Positions 1 through 9,023 are shown, counted from the stretch's first letter. The stretch is DNA of 64,000 nucleotides from Nitrobacter sp035546855 (GCA_035546855.1 DASZVY010000045.1:78207-142206), one strand, 5' to 3'. Translations and numbers: made by a program. The notes: generated by a model from the letters alone, not told the origin.

Positions 1-59
1 CTTGAGAGGCCGTATCCGAGGAAAGAATGTTTCCCGGGTCAGCGATGCCGAAGCCGGCG

Positions 60-87
60 TTGACACCTTTCCGGATTTCAACATATC
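60..87 (+). promoter_or_regulatory. Putative sigma-70-type promoter for the riboswitch operon
   Basis: A perfect TTGACA (60-65) is followed after 16 bases by CATATC (82-87), which shares three of six bases with TATAAT. Transcription would start near 94, just ahead of the cobalamin riboswitch. The -35 match is strong and the -10 is weak, so this is an inference from position and motif. Confidence 0.45.
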
Positions 88-89
88 GT

Positions 90-278
90 GAAGGCGACGG
101 TTCCCTTCGGGGATCAAAAGGGAATGCGGTGAGGACGAGTTCTTCCGTGAACAGGCGTCCAATTCCGTGGCTGCCCCCGCAACTGTGAGCGGAGAGCCTT
201 GACCGGATGCCACTGGGCGATTCGACGCCCGGGAAGGCGGTCAAGGCAACGACCCGCGAGCCAGGAGACCTGCCGTTA
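90..278 (+). promoter_or_regulatory. Cobalamin riboswitch
   Basis: The element has the conserved blocks of the AdoCbl-type aptamer in order: AAAAGGGAATGCGGTGAGG near 117, GCTGCCCCCGCAACTGTGA near 170-188, the CCACTGGG...CGGGAAGGC segment near 210-239, and the B12 box AGCCAGGAGACCTGCC at 259-274. It lies in the leader of the TonB-dependent receptor at 398, so bound B12 is expected to switch the receptor and the PepSY gene behind it off. The remaining leader (279-397) should hold the expression platform; I did not resolve its alternative hairpins. Confidence 0.93.
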
Positions 279-397
279 GTCGTGGTCACACGCGAGCACA
301 TCGGGCGGGGTGTCCTGGTGGGTGTCGAGTCATGTTCGTTGCGAACATGGAGCGGCTTCGTTCGCGGTGACGTGCCACGTTAACCGCGAGTCGAAAG

Positions 398-2671
398 ATG
401 ATTTCCGCGCAATCTCTGTTTCGGGGGCAATCGCTCCTGTTGAGTTCCGTTGCTCTCTCCGCCGTTGTCTTGTCCGCCGAGGCGCGGGCGCAAAGCGCTC
501 CGCCGCAAACTCAGCAACTCGGTCCCGTCGTCGTCACCAGCCCGTCTCCTCCACCTGTTGCGAAGCGCCGCGTGAATGCCGGCCGTTCGGCGCGCCGCGG
601 ACCGTCGCGTCCGCACCGGAATGCCGCGGCCAAACCAGTACCTGCGACGCCGGCCGCGGCCGCGACTTCGGAATCCCCGACGTTGACACTCAATCAGACC
701 GCGTCGAGCGGCAGCCGGCTCAATCTCACGCGGTTGCAGACGCCGGCCAGCGTCGACGTGATCACCGCCGAAACCATCGCGGAGCGCGGCCAGACCAACG
801 TGCTCGATGCGGTCACGCAGAATGCAACCGGCTTCACCGCCTCGCCGGCGCCGGGCAACGGCAGCCTGTCGTTCAACACGCGCGGCTTCACCGGCAACTC
901 GACGGTCATGACGCTCTATGACGGCACGCGGCTCTATGTCGGATCGGGCACGCTGACGTTTCCCTACGACACCTGGTCGGCACAGCGCATCGAAGTGCTG
1001 CGCGGCCCGGCGTCGGTGCTTTACGGCGAAGGCGCGATCGGCGGCGCCGTCAACGTCATCTCGAAGCAGCCGCTGTCGACACCCTACAACGACGCCGAAA
1101 TCTCCATCGACAGCAACATGACGAAGCGGGCGGCGGTAGACAGCACCGGTCCGATCAACAACAACGTATCGTACCGCATCACCGCGGTCGGCGAGTTGTC
1201 CGACGGCTGGGTCGATCGCAACAAGACCTCCGACGTGGCGATTTCGGCGGCGGTCAAGGTGCAGCAATCCGATACGCTGTCGTGGACGCTGTCGACGGAT
1301 TACGGCGACCGCAGCCCGTCGCGCTATTTCGGCACGCCGCTGATCAACGGCCGTATCGACGACGCGATCCGCTTCAACAACTACAATGTCCTCGACAGCA
1401 ACATCCGCTACCGCGATAGCTGGAATCAGCTCAAGACCGAATGGGAGGTTGCGGATGGCATCACCATTCACAACAACCTCTACTATCTCAACAGCCAGCG
1501 CCATTGGCACGATGTGGAGCAATATGCCTATAGCCCGGCTACGGGCTTGATCGGCCGCAGCTCCTACATCGAGATCTTCCACGACCAGCAGCAGGTCGGC
1601 GATCGCATGGACGCGACGTTCCGCGGCCATGTGTTCGGGCTCGCGAACGCGTTCGTCGCGGGCTTCGACGTCAACCACATCGACTTCACGCACACCAACA
1701 ACTCGCCCTATGGCGGCGCGTCGTCGGTCAACCCTTACGTGTTCGACCCCGGTTACTTCACCAGCCCCAATGCCACGGTGCCGTCGTTCCACTCCGTGAC
1801 GCAGCAATACTCCGTGTTCGCGGAGAACAAACTGTCGCTGACCGACAACTGGACGCTGATCGCGGGCATCCGGCAGGATGAGCCGACCATCGACTACACC
1901 AGCCTGATCAATGCGTCCGGCAACTTCGAGAAGTCGTTCTCGGCGACGAGCTGGCGCGTCGGGACGGTCTATAACCCGATCAAGAACCTCGCGCTTTACG
2001 CGCAGTATTCGCAGGCCGTCGATCCCGTCAGCAACCTGATCACAATGTCGCTGACCAACAGCCAGTATCAGTTGTCGACAGGCAAGGAGGTCGAAGTCGG
2101 CGTCAAGCAGTCGTTCCTGAACGGCCGCGGCGAGTGGACGGTTGCCGGCTATCAGATCGTCAAGAACAACCTGCTGGCCCGCGATCCCCTCAATCCGGCA
2201 TTGACCGACCAGATCGGTCAGCAGTCGTCGCGCGGCATCGAAGCCTCGCTCGGACTTGCGCTTGCTCATGGCTGGCGCATCGACGCCAACACGGCGTGGC
2301 TGCGCGCGAAATATGACGACTACGTCCAGTCGGTCGGCGGTGTTGCCGTCAACTATGCGGGCAACGTCCCGGTCAACGTGCCGCAAAACGTCTCCAACAT
2401 CTGGGTGACCTGGGCGTTTGCGCCGCAATGGACGGCCAATGCCGGCGTTCAGATCGTCGGCCGGGAGTGGTCCGACGCCGCCAACACCCAGTCGCGCGAC
2501 GCCTACACGGTCGTCAACGGCGGCGTGCAATGGAAACCGGATGCGAACACCACGCTGTCGCTGCGGGTCTACAACCTGTTCGATACGGTTTATGCGACGT
2601 CGGGCACCACGACCCAGTGGCTTCTCGGCATGCCGCGTACCGTGATGCTCTCGCTGAACGAGAAGTTCTAG
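398..2671 (+). CDS. TonB-dependent outer membrane receptor
   Basis: This is a 757-residue outer membrane active transporter. An N-terminal export signal ends near residue 32 (ARAQS), followed by a Pro/Ala/Arg-rich linker to about residue 95. The plug domain follows, with the motif TPASVDVITAETIAERG and the LRGPASVLYGEGAIGGAVNVIS signature, and a long beta-barrel ends in the typical C-terminal Phe (NEKF). By sequence style it resembles the siderophore-type receptors rather than short BtuB, yet the leader carries a cobalamin riboswitch, so a corrinoid or a metal complex linked to B12 status is the best guess for its ligand. It is directly followed by the PepSY membrane protein (stop TAG and next ATG are adjacent), so the two are co-transcribed. 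The exact substrate is not shown by the sequence. Confidence 0.93.
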   Translation: MISAQSLFRGQSLLLSSVALSAVVLSAEARAQSAPPQTQQLGPVVVTSPSPPPVAKRRVNAGRSARRGPSRPHRNAAAKPVPATPAAAATSESPTLTLNQTASSGSRLNLTRLQTPASVDVITAETIAERGQTNVLDAVTQNATGFTASPAPGNGSLSFNTRGFTGNSTVMTLYDGTRLYVGSGTLTFPYDTWSAQRIEVLRGPASVLYGEGAIGGAVNVISKQPLSTPYNDAEISIDSNMTKRAAVDSTGPINNNVSYRITAVGELSDGWVDRNKTSDVAISAAVKVQQSDTLSWTLSTDYGDRSPSRYFGTPLINGRIDDAIRFNNYNVLDSNIRYRDSWNQLKTEWEVADGITIHNNLYYLNSQRHWHDVEQYAYSPATGLIGRSSYIEIFHDQQQVGDRMDATFRGHVFGLANAFVAGFDVNHIDFTHTNNSPYGGASSVNPYVFDPGYFTSPNATVPSFHSVTQQYSVFAENKLSLTDNWTLIAGIRQDEPTIDYTSLINASGNFEKSFSATSWRVGTVYNPIKNLALYAQYSQAVDPVSNLITMSLTNSQYQLSTGKEVEVGVKQSFLNGRGEWTVAGYQIVKNNLLARDPLNPALTDQIGQQSSRGIEASLGLALAHGWRIDANTAWLRAKYDDYVQSVGGVAVNYAGNVPVNVPQNVSNIWVTWAFAPQWTANAGVQIVGREWSDAANTQSRDAYTVVNGGVQWKPDANTTLSLRVYNLFDTVYATSGTTTQWLLGMPRTVMLSLNEKF

Positions 2672-4123
2672 ATGGCGCACCGGGCCATGATCCGGCGGTT
2701 GCGGCGGTGGCTGTATATCGGCCACCGCTGGATCGGCATCGTCACCTGTCTGCTATTCGCGATGTGGTTCATTTCCGGCGTGGTGATGATGTATGTCGCG
2801 TTTCCCCGCCTGACCGAGCCGGAACGTCTCTCCGCGCTGCCGGCGCTCGACTGGGCGCAGGTGGTCGTGTCGCCCGATCGCGCCATGGCGATCGCCGGGC
2901 TCAAGCGCTATCCGCGCGAGTTGCGCCTCGACATGCTGAACGACGACCCGGTTTACCGGATCGCAGGCTGGGATGGCGAACGACGCGTGGTGTCGGCGCG
3001 GGACGGCCGTATCATCGATCGCATCACGCCCGATCAGGCGCTGGCGGTCGCGCGGCATCATCCTGCGGCCGCGGATGTCCGGATGCTCGAGACGGTCGAT
3101 CGCGACCAGTGGAGCGTCACCGCCCGGTTCGATCCGTCGCGGCCGCTCTATCTGATTGCGCTCGGCGATCCCGCGGGCACGCAGCTTTACGTGTCCGAGA
3201 AAAGCGGTGAGATCGTGCTCGACACCACGCGCACCGAGCGCGTCTGGAACTGGCTCGGCGCGATCCCGCACTGGATTTATCCCACGGTGCTACGCAAGGA
3301 CGGCCCGCTGTGGCGCGAGGTGGTGCTGTGGATTTCCGGCGTCTGCATGGTCGTTGCGGTCTCCGGCATCTGGATCGGGATTTTGCGGGTGCGGTTTCGC
3401 CGGCGTTATTGGGGCAATTCCATCACGCCCTATCGCGGCTGGATGGCGTGGCATCATGTCACCGGTTTTTTTGCCGGCGTGTTCGTGCTGACCTGGATGT
3501 TCAGCGGCTGGCTGTCGCTCAATCCCGGAGAGGTTTTCGCCGGCCGCAATGCGACGCGCGCGATGATGTTGCGCTATGCGGGGCATGACACGCCTGACAT
3601 CGTATCGGAGTTTCGCGGACACCCGCCGGGAGATCTCCGCGAAGCCCGCTTCGTCTGGCTCGGCGGCCGGTCGCTGATGATCGGCTTGAATCGCGCGGAC
3701 CGGCCGCGTGTGTACGATCCGGCCTCGGGCGCGCCGGCGCCGCTTGACGATGCGCGGATATTCGCCGCTGCGGGGCGCCTGATGCCCGATGCGCCGATGA
3801 CCATGCAGCTTCGGCTCGTTGCGGAAGACGCCTACTGGTATTCGCACCATCGTCACCGCGTGCTGCCGGTGCTGCGCGTCGGGTTTGGCGATGCCGCGCA
3901 AAGCTGGTTCCACATCGATCCTCGGACCGGTGAGATCGTCGGTCGCAGCGATCGCGGGCGTCGGACTTATCGCTGGCTGTTCAATGCGCTGCACAGCCTC
4001 GACTTCCACGCGTTGATCGCGCATCGGCCGGCCTGGGATGTCGTGGTGTGGTTGCTGTCGCTGCTCGGGCTGGTGATTTCCACAAGCGGCGTCGTGATCG
4101 GCTGGCGGCGGCTTATGCGCTGA
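2672..4123 (+). CDS. PepSY-associated transmembrane protein
   Basis: A 483-residue inner membrane protein of the PepSY-TM (PiuB-like) family. A basic N-terminus leads into a first transmembrane segment at about 17-43 (HRWIGIVTCLLFAMWFISGVVMMY). A large periplasmic region contains PepSY-like segments, and further hydrophobic segments lie near 220-240, 255-280 and 455-478, with conserved His in WHHVTGFFAGVFVLTWMFSGW. Proteins of this family are often paired with TonB receptors and are thought to reduce or handle the imported metal complex. The start ATG abuts the stop of the receptor gene, so translation is probably coupled. Here the operon is under a B12 riboswitch, which makes a role in corrinoid handling plausible but unproven. 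Confidence 0.85.
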   Translation: MAHRAMIRRLRRWLYIGHRWIGIVTCLLFAMWFISGVVMMYVAFPRLTEPERLSALPALDWAQVVVSPDRAMAIAGLKRYPRELRLDMLNDDPVYRIAGWDGERRVVSARDGRIIDRITPDQALAVARHHPAAADVRMLETVDRDQWSVTARFDPSRPLYLIALGDPAGTQLYVSEKSGEIVLDTTRTERVWNWLGAIPHWIYPTVLRKDGPLWREVVLWISGVCMVVAVSGIWIGILRVRFRRRYWGNSITPYRGWMAWHHVTGFFAGVFVLTWMFSGWLSLNPGEVFAGRNATRAMMLRYAGHDTPDIVSEFRGHPPGDLREARFVWLGGRSLMIGLNRADRPRVYDPASGAPAPLDDARIFAAAGRLMPDAPMTMQLRLVAEDAYWYSHHRHRVLPVLRVGFGDAAQSWFHIDPRTGEIVGRSDRGRRTYRWLFNALHSLDFHALIAHRPAWDVVVWLLSLLGLVISTSGVVIGWRRLMR

Positions 4124-4225
4124 CGGTCCTTCCGGGTTGCCTTGCCCGAACTTCGGTTCGACATTGTCGTATGGATCGGACGGGGTCGTTCCGGGTTAAA
4201 TTCATTTCGGCGAAGGAGAATCGAC

Positions 4226-4531
4226 ATGGCAGAGCGATTATCGGCGGCGGCGCGGAAATCGGCACTCGCCGATCTGCCGGGCTGGACGGAGGTGTCCGGG
4301 CAGGAGGCGATCGCGCGCACCTTCACGTTCAGGGATTTCAACGAAGCCTTCGGCTTCATGGCCCGCGTCGCGCTGGTGGCCGAGAAGAGTGATCACCATC
4401 CAGAATGGCGCAACGTTTACAAGACGGTAGAGGTTGTGCTGTCGACCCACGACGCGGGCGGCGTCACCGCGCGCGATATCAAGCTCGCGGAGGCGATGAA
4501 CGCCATTGCGCGCCAGTTCGGGCTGGACTGA
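4226..4531 (+). CDS. phhB: Pterin-4a-carbinolamine dehydratase
   Basis: A 101-residue protein of the PCD/DCoH family, which dehydrates 4a-hydroxytetrahydropterin to recycle the cofactor of aromatic amino acid hydroxylases. The family core is clear: FTFRDFNEAFGFMARVALVAEKSDHHPEWRN contains the active-site E-x-x-x-H-H-P-x-W pattern, followed by the VEVVLSTHDAGGVTARD strand. An upstream ATG at 4142 is in frame, but the ATG at 4226 is preceded at good spacing by GAAGGAG and gives the normal family length, so it is preferred. No phenylalanine hydroxylase gene is adjacent. Confidence 0.92.
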   Translation: MAERLSAAARKSALADLPGWTEVSGQEAIARTFTFRDFNEAFGFMARVALVAEKSDHHPEWRNVYKTVEVVLSTHDAGGVTARDIKLAEAMNAIARQFGLD

Positions 4532-4628
4532 GCGGCCCGCTCCGATCTTGCGGCGGCTCCGCGAAATTCCCACGTAAGCGGCATCACGCTCCTGCGTGCG
4601 ATACCGCCCGCTGCGGAGGGAACCCGAG

Positions 4629-5003
4629 ATGACATCCGAGCAGACCGCTGGATTCGAACCGGCCGAACGGCTGGCGAAGGACCGCGATCGCGTGCGCAGG
4701 CAGTTCTGGGTCAAGCTGAAGCGCCTGGCCGCGAAGCTGCCGTTCGCCGAGGATCTGCTTGCGGCCTATTACTGCGCCTTCGACCGGCAGACGCCGCGCC
4801 ACGTGCAGGCGGCGCTGCTCGCCGCCATCGCCTACTTCATCCTGCCGTTCGACTTCATCCCGGACATGCTGCCGGTCCTCGGTTTCACCGACGATGCGGC
4901 GGTTCTTGCGGCCGCGATCAGGACGGTCGCGTCGCACATCACGCCGGACCATCGCGACGCGGCGCGCGCCGCGCTGAAACGCATCGGCGGCGAGACAGGA
5001 TAA
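4629..5003 (+). CDS. YkvA-family (DUF1232) membrane-associated protein
   Basis: A 124-residue protein with the DUF1232 signature: HVQAALLAAIAYFILPFDFIPDMLPVLGFTDDAAVLAAAI, a hydrophobic helix pair with the conserved P-x-D-x-I/L-P-D motif. An amphipathic basic N-terminal region precedes it. The ATG at 4629 follows GGAGGG at 4615-4620 and is preferred over an in-frame ATG at 4596. It lies about 100 bases after phhB. The family has no settled biochemical role. Confidence 0.85.
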   Translation: MTSEQTAGFEPAERLAKDRDRVRRQFWVKLKRLAAKLPFAEDLLAAYYCAFDRQTPRHVQAALLAAIAYFILPFDFIPDMLPVLGFTDDAAVLAAAIRTVASHITPDHRDAARAALKRIGGETG

Positions 5004-5030
5004 CGCTCTCGCCGTCGTTCGTGCCCCGTC

Positions 5031-6005
5031 TCAGGGATGCAGGATCACCTTGCCCATCGCCTGACGTCCGGCCAGCACCTTCAGGGCATCGGCTGTCTGC
5101 GCCAGCGGGAAGACGCGATCGACATGCGCCGAGATTTTACCCTCGGCCGCCCACTGGGCGAGCTTCTGCAGATTGGCGCGGTTCTTCTGCGGGTTGATTT
5201 TGGTCCACGCGCCCCAGAACACGCCTCTGATGTCGCAGCCCTTCAGCAGCGCAAGGTTGAGCGGCATTTTGGGAATCTCGCCCGCTGCGAAGCCGATGAC
5301 GAGGAAGCGGCCCTCCCACGCGATGGCGCGCAGCGCCGCTTCGGAATAACTGCCGCCGACCGGATCGTACACCATGTCGACGCCCTTGCCGCCGGTCAGC
5401 TTCTTCAAGCCCTCCTTGAGGTCGTCCTTGCTGTAGTTCAGCGTCAATTCGGCGCCATGCTCCTTGGCGAAGGCGAGCTTCTCATCTGACGACGCGCAGG
5501 CAATGACCTTGAGGCCCATGAGCTTGCCGATTTCGCAGGCCGCAAGCCCGGTGCCGCCGGCGGCGCCGAGCACCGCGAGCGTTTCGCCGGGCTTGGGCGA
5601 GGCGCGATCTTCCAGCGCATGCAGCGTGGTGCCATAGATGATGATGATGCCCGCAGCGCGATCGAAGCTGAGGTTGTCCGGAATCTTGATGATGGATTCA
5701 GCGGGCAGCGCGATCTTCTCGCGCGCGCCGTTGTGTCCGCAGGAGGCCATGACGCGGTCACCGACCTTGAGATCGGTGACACCGGGGCCGACGCTCTCGA
5801 TGATGCCGGCGACTTCCGCCGACGGCGAAAACGGAAACGGCGGCTTGATCTGGTATTTGCCCTGAATCATCAGGATGTCGAAGAAATTCAGCGCCGCGGC
5901 CTTGATGGCGATGACGGCCTGGCCGGGCGCTGCCACGGGATCGGGCACATCCGCCAACACGAGGTCGTCGGGGCCGCAGTATTGCGAGCAGAGAATGGCT
6001 TTCAT
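5031..6005 (-). CDS. Zinc-less medium-chain NADPH:quinone oxidoreductase
   Basis: A 324-residue protein of the quinone oxidoreductase branch of the medium-chain dehydrogenase/reductases. The GroES-like domain covers about 1-120 (AALNFFDILMIQGKYQIKPPFPFSPSAEVAGIIESVG). The Rossmann domain has the NADPH loop TLAVLGAAGGTGLAACEIGKLMG, then VDMVYDPVGG and the C-terminal GKVILHP. The catalytic and structural zinc-binding Cys/His of alcohol dehydrogenases are absent, as in QOR enzymes. Start is the ATG (CAT at 6003-6005) giving MKAILCSQY; the longer open frame upstream runs antisense into the divergent SDR gene. It is divergent from that gene across 112 bases that contain an inverted repeat near 6040-6067. 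Confidence 0.9.
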   Translation of the reverse strand: MKAILCSQYCGPDDLVLADVPDPVAAPGQAVIAIKAAALNFFDILMIQGKYQIKPPFPFSPSAEVAGIIESVGPGVTDLKVGDRVMASCGHNGAREKIALPAESIIKIPDNLSFDRAAGIIIIYGTTLHALEDRASPKPGETLAVLGAAGGTGLAACEIGKLMGLKVIACASSDEKLAFAKEHGAELTLNYSKDDLKEGLKKLTGGKGVDMVYDPVGGSYSEAALRAIAWEGRFLVIGFAAGEIPKMPLNLALLKGCDIRGVFWGAWTKINPQKNRANLQKLAQWAAEGKISAHVDRVFPLAQTADALKVLAGRQAMGKVILHP

Positions 6006-6117
6006 GGCGTTCCACCTGATATCCGGAAAAATCCTGTCCCGGGCTTCATGCCGGATTTGAAGCCGGGCTACAATCCGATTCGAACGGTCCTGGTTGTCGG
6101 TGGTGTGGGGGCAAACA

Positions 6118-6954
6118 ATGTTTGAAACGAATCTGCTGGCAGGGAAGCGCATCCTGGTCACGGGCGGCGGTTCCGGGCTCGGTGCGGCGATGGGGCGTCG
6201 TTTCCTTGGTCTCGGCGCGGATTTGGTGATTTGCGGCCGCCGCGCCGAATTGCTGGAACGCACGGCCGCGGAATTCCGCGACGCGACCGGCGGCAAGGTC
6301 GGCACGCGGGTCTGCGACATTCGCGATGCCGGCGCTGTGGACGCGATGTTCGATTCGATCTGGCATGAAGGCCCGCTCGATGTTCTCGTCAACAACGCGG
6401 CCGCCACCTTCATCGCGCAGACCGAGCGTCTGTCCGCACGTGCCGCCGACGCGATCCTCGCGCCGACATTGCACGGCACGATGTATTGCACGCTCGCGGC
6501 CGGAAAGCGCTGGATCGACACGGCCCGCCGCGGCGTGGTGCTCAGTATTCTCTCCACATCCACCATCACCGGCCGCGCCTTTACGGTGCCGTCGGCGATG
6601 GCGAAAACGGCGGTGCTGGCGATGACGAAGAGTCTGGCGGTGGAGTGGGGCCCGAAAGGCATTCGCACCGTCGCGATCGCGCCCGGTTCGTTCCCCACCG
6701 CCGGCGCGACGGGCCAATTGCGGCCTCAGGGCCGCGATGACGGCGCGGCGAGGAATCCGCTCGGACGCGTCGGCGAACACAGCGAACTCGCCAACCTCGC
6801 CAGCTTTCTGATCTCCGATCAGGCCGGTTACATCAACGGCGAGATGGTGGTGCAGGATGGCGGGGCGCATCTGCGCAGCTCGGGCGCGGAGGATTTGCTG
6901 CAATGGACCGACGCGCAATGGGAGAAGCAGCGCGCAACACGAACCGCACGCTGA
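6118..6954 (+). CDS. SDR-family oxidoreductase, 2,4-dienoyl-CoA reductase-like
   Basis: A 278-residue short-chain dehydrogenase. The cofactor motif TGGGSGLG (15-22) and NNAAA (92-96) are intact. The region around 150-175 (FTVPSAMAKTAVLAMTKSLAVEWG) and the tail INGEMVVQDGG look like mitochondrial 2,4-dienoyl-CoA reductases, which carry SxxxK in place of YxxxK: here Ser159 and Lys163. Relative to human DECR1, as I recall it, the Tyr upstream of this motif is Ser148 here, and the Asn of LNG is His119 (LHG), so the family's proton-donor residues seem to be missing. The ATG at 6118 is chosen since MFETNLLAGKRILVTGG is a normal SDR N-terminus. It may act on enoyl-type CoA esters or be a divergent member; the substrate is unknown. 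Confidence 0.85.
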   Translation: MFETNLLAGKRILVTGGGSGLGAAMGRRFLGLGADLVICGRRAELLERTAAEFRDATGGKVGTRVCDIRDAGAVDAMFDSIWHEGPLDVLVNNAAATFIAQTERLSARAADAILAPTLHGTMYCTLAAGKRWIDTARRGVVLSILSTSTITGRAFTVPSAMAKTAVLAMTKSLAVEWGPKGIRTVAIAPGSFPTAGATGQLRPQGRDDGAARNPLGRVGEHSELANLASFLISDQAGYINGEMVVQDGGAHLRSSGAEDLLQWTDAQWEKQRATRTAR

Positions 6955-7084
6955 TGCAGCGCGCTACGTTTGGAGGCGAGACAAAACCTTTCCAAATCAG
7001 TTTTTCCCGTTTAATGCGGAGTCGTACCGGCAGAAAGATATCGGGCCATCTTCCAGTCACAATGATGAGGGACGAGATTTGATC

Positions 7085-7678
7085 ATGTCCGTGCGGCAAT
7101 CGCTGACAATTTTGCTTGGGAGCGCGCTGGTGTGTGGGACCCTCGGTCTTGCGCCTGCGCTGAGCGCGCCGAAGTCCGCGCCGCATCCGCCGGCCAGGGC
7201 CGCGGCAAAGCCGCCTGCGGTCGGAGGCGCGGAGCCGACATTGATCGGCCAGTTCGGAAGCTGGGGCGCTTACGTGGCGACGCCGCACGGCAAGAAGGTC
7301 TGTTTCGCGCTGGCAAAGCCGTCCTCGTCGAAAACCAATCCGCCCAACCGCCCGCGCGATCCGGCTTACGCTTTCGTCTCGACGCGGCCCGCGGAGAAGG
7401 TGACCAACGAAGTCTCGGTTACGATGGGATATCCGCTGAAGCCGGGTTCGGAAGCGACGCTGGAGGTCGGCGGCGCGAGCTATGCGATGTACACCCAGGG
7501 CGACGGCATCTGGATCAAAAACGCGGCCGAGGAGGAGCGGTTGGTCGAGGCCATGCGCAAGTCGGCTGACTTTACCGTCAAGGGCGTCTCGGGCCGAGGC
7601 ACCCAGAGCACTGACGTGTTCTCCCTCAAGGGTTTGTCGCAGGCGCTGGACAAGGTTGCGCAGGACTGCCGTCGTTAA
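7085..7678 (+). CDS. Invasion-associated locus B (IalB) family protein
   Basis: A 197-residue exported protein. A signal peptide (residues 1-27, ...APALSA) is followed by a Pro/Ala-rich spacer. The IalB-type domain follows: LIGQFGSWGAYVATPHGKKVCFALAKPSSSKTNPPNRPRDPAYAFVSTRPAEKVTNEVSV, ending in DCRR, with two Cys likely paired in the periplasm. Members are common in Rhizobiales and named for a Bartonella protein; in free-living species their role is unknown. The ATG at 7085 is used because it begins the signal peptide; a longer in-frame start at 6857 would run through the end of the preceding gene. Confidence 0.82.
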   Translation: MSVRQSLTILLGSALVCGTLGLAPALSAPKSAPHPPARAAAKPPAVGGAEPTLIGQFGSWGAYVATPHGKKVCFALAKPSSSKTNPPNRPRDPAYAFVSTRPAEKVTNEVSVTMGYPLKPGSEATLEVGGASYAMYTQGDGIWIKNAAEEERLVEAMRKSADFTVKGVSGRGTQSTDVFSLKGLSQALDKVAQDCRR

Positions 7679-7738
7679 CGGTTCCTGACGGACGAGATTG
7701 TCGGATTTCGCCGCTTTTCAGCGCCTCACGGAAGGCTT

Positions 7739-9001
7739 ATGTCATGCGGCATGAGCGAGACCGCCATTCCCATGACCGCCGTTTCCAGCGTTCCTGATGA
7801 CGCCGCGCGCTCGCGCGCCGGGTCGCTGGTCGAGAAGGTCGCCCTCGAGACCTATGTGCCGCTGGCGAAGCCGTCGCTGATCGGCCTGTCGCGTTCGGAC
7901 ATTTCCGAGCATCTCGCGGCGATCGGCGTCGCTCCCGCTCAGCGCAAGATGCGGGTGCAGCAGCTCTGGCACTGGATGTACGTGCGGGGCGCCAAATCCT
8001 TCGACGAGATGACCAATGTCTCGAAGGACATGCGCGCCGCGCTCGCGCAGCATGTCACGGTCGATCGGCCCGAGGTGGTCGCCGAGCAGATTTCCAGCGA
8101 CGGCACCCGCAAATGGTTGCTGCGGCTGCCGAGCGGCGACAGCATCGAGCGGGCGCACGAGGTCGAGTGCGTCTATATTCCCGAGACCGACCGCGGCACG
8201 CTGTGCGTCTCCTCGCAGGTCGGCTGCACCCTGAATTGCTCGTTCTGCCACACCGGCACGCAACGCCTGGTGCGCAATCTGACCGCCGGCGAGATTGTTG
8301 GGCAGATCATGGTGGCGCGCGATCGTCTCAATGACTGGATCGACCGCGAGACGCCGAACGGCAACCGTCTCATCACCAACATCGTGATGATGGGCATGGG
8401 CGAACCGCTCTACAATTTCGACGCGGTCCGTGATGCGCTGCTGATCGTCGCCGACAACGAGGGGATCGGTATTTCCCGCCGCCGCATCACGCTGTCGACA
8501 TCGGGCGTCGTCCCGAACATCATGCGCACCGGCGCCGAGATCGGCGTCATGCTCGCGATCTCGCTGCATGCGGTGCGCGACGAACTGCGCGATGAGCTGG
8601 TGCCGCTCAATCGCAAATATCCGATCGCCGAACTGCTGCAGGCCTGTCGCGACTATCCCGGTGCGTCGAACGCGCGCCGCATCACCTTCGAATACGTGAT
8701 GCTGAAAGGCGTCAACGATTCCCTCGATGATGCGAAGTTGCTGGTGAAGCTGCTGAAGGGCATTCCGGCGAAGATCAATCTCATTCCGTTCAATCCCTGG
8801 CCGGGCTCGAAGTACGAATGTTCGGACTGGGAGCAGATCGAGAAATTCTCCGAATACATCTTCAACGCCGGGTATTCGTCGCCCGTGCGTACGCCCCGCG
8901 GCCGCGACATCCTTGCGGCCTGCGGCCAGTTGAAGTCCGAAACCGAAAAGCTGTCGGCGCGCGAGCGGCAGGCGCTACGCGCCATGGCGATGACGGATTG
9001 A
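7739..9001 (+). CDS. rlmN: 23S rRNA (adenine2503-C2)/tRNA-adenine37 methyltransferase
   Basis: A 420-residue radical SAM enzyme that methylates C2 of A2503 in 23S rRNA and A37 in some tRNAs. The cluster-binding Cys are C163, C167 and C170 (CTLNCSFC), followed by HTGTQ. The GMGEPL motif and the C-terminal catalytic Cys near residue 395 (DILAACGQL) are present. Length is slightly above the E. coli enzyme because of an N-terminal extension. Two starts are possible, ATG 7739 (MSCGM) and ATG 7751 (MSETAIP). GGAAGG at 7730-7735 is close to the first and distant from the second, so 7739 is given with moderate certainty. Confidence 0.96.
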   Translation: MSCGMSETAIPMTAVSSVPDDAARSRAGSLVEKVALETYVPLAKPSLIGLSRSDISEHLAAIGVAPAQRKMRVQQLWHWMYVRGAKSFDEMTNVSKDMRAALAQHVTVDRPEVVAEQISSDGTRKWLLRLPSGDSIERAHEVECVYIPETDRGTLCVSSQVGCTLNCSFCHTGTQRLVRNLTAGEIVGQIMVARDRLNDWIDRETPNGNRLITNIVMMGMGEPLYNFDAVRDALLIVADNEGIGISRRRITLSTSGVVPNIMRTGAEIGVMLAISLHAVRDELRDELVPLNRKYPIAELLQACRDYPGASNARRITFEYVMLKGVNDSLDDAKLLVKLLKGIPAKINLIPFNPWPGSKYECSDWEQIEKFSEYIFNAGYSSPVRTPRGRDILAACGQLKSETEKLSARERQALRAMAMTD

Positions 9002-9023
9002 GATGACCCGCAACCCCAAGTTT

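Noticed and set aside
380..2725. A 781-residue open frame on the minus strand across the TonB receptor gene
   Set aside because: It is antisense to a recognised receptor, is rich in Arg/Asp/Val/Gly typical of shadow frames in high-GC DNA, and shows no domain.
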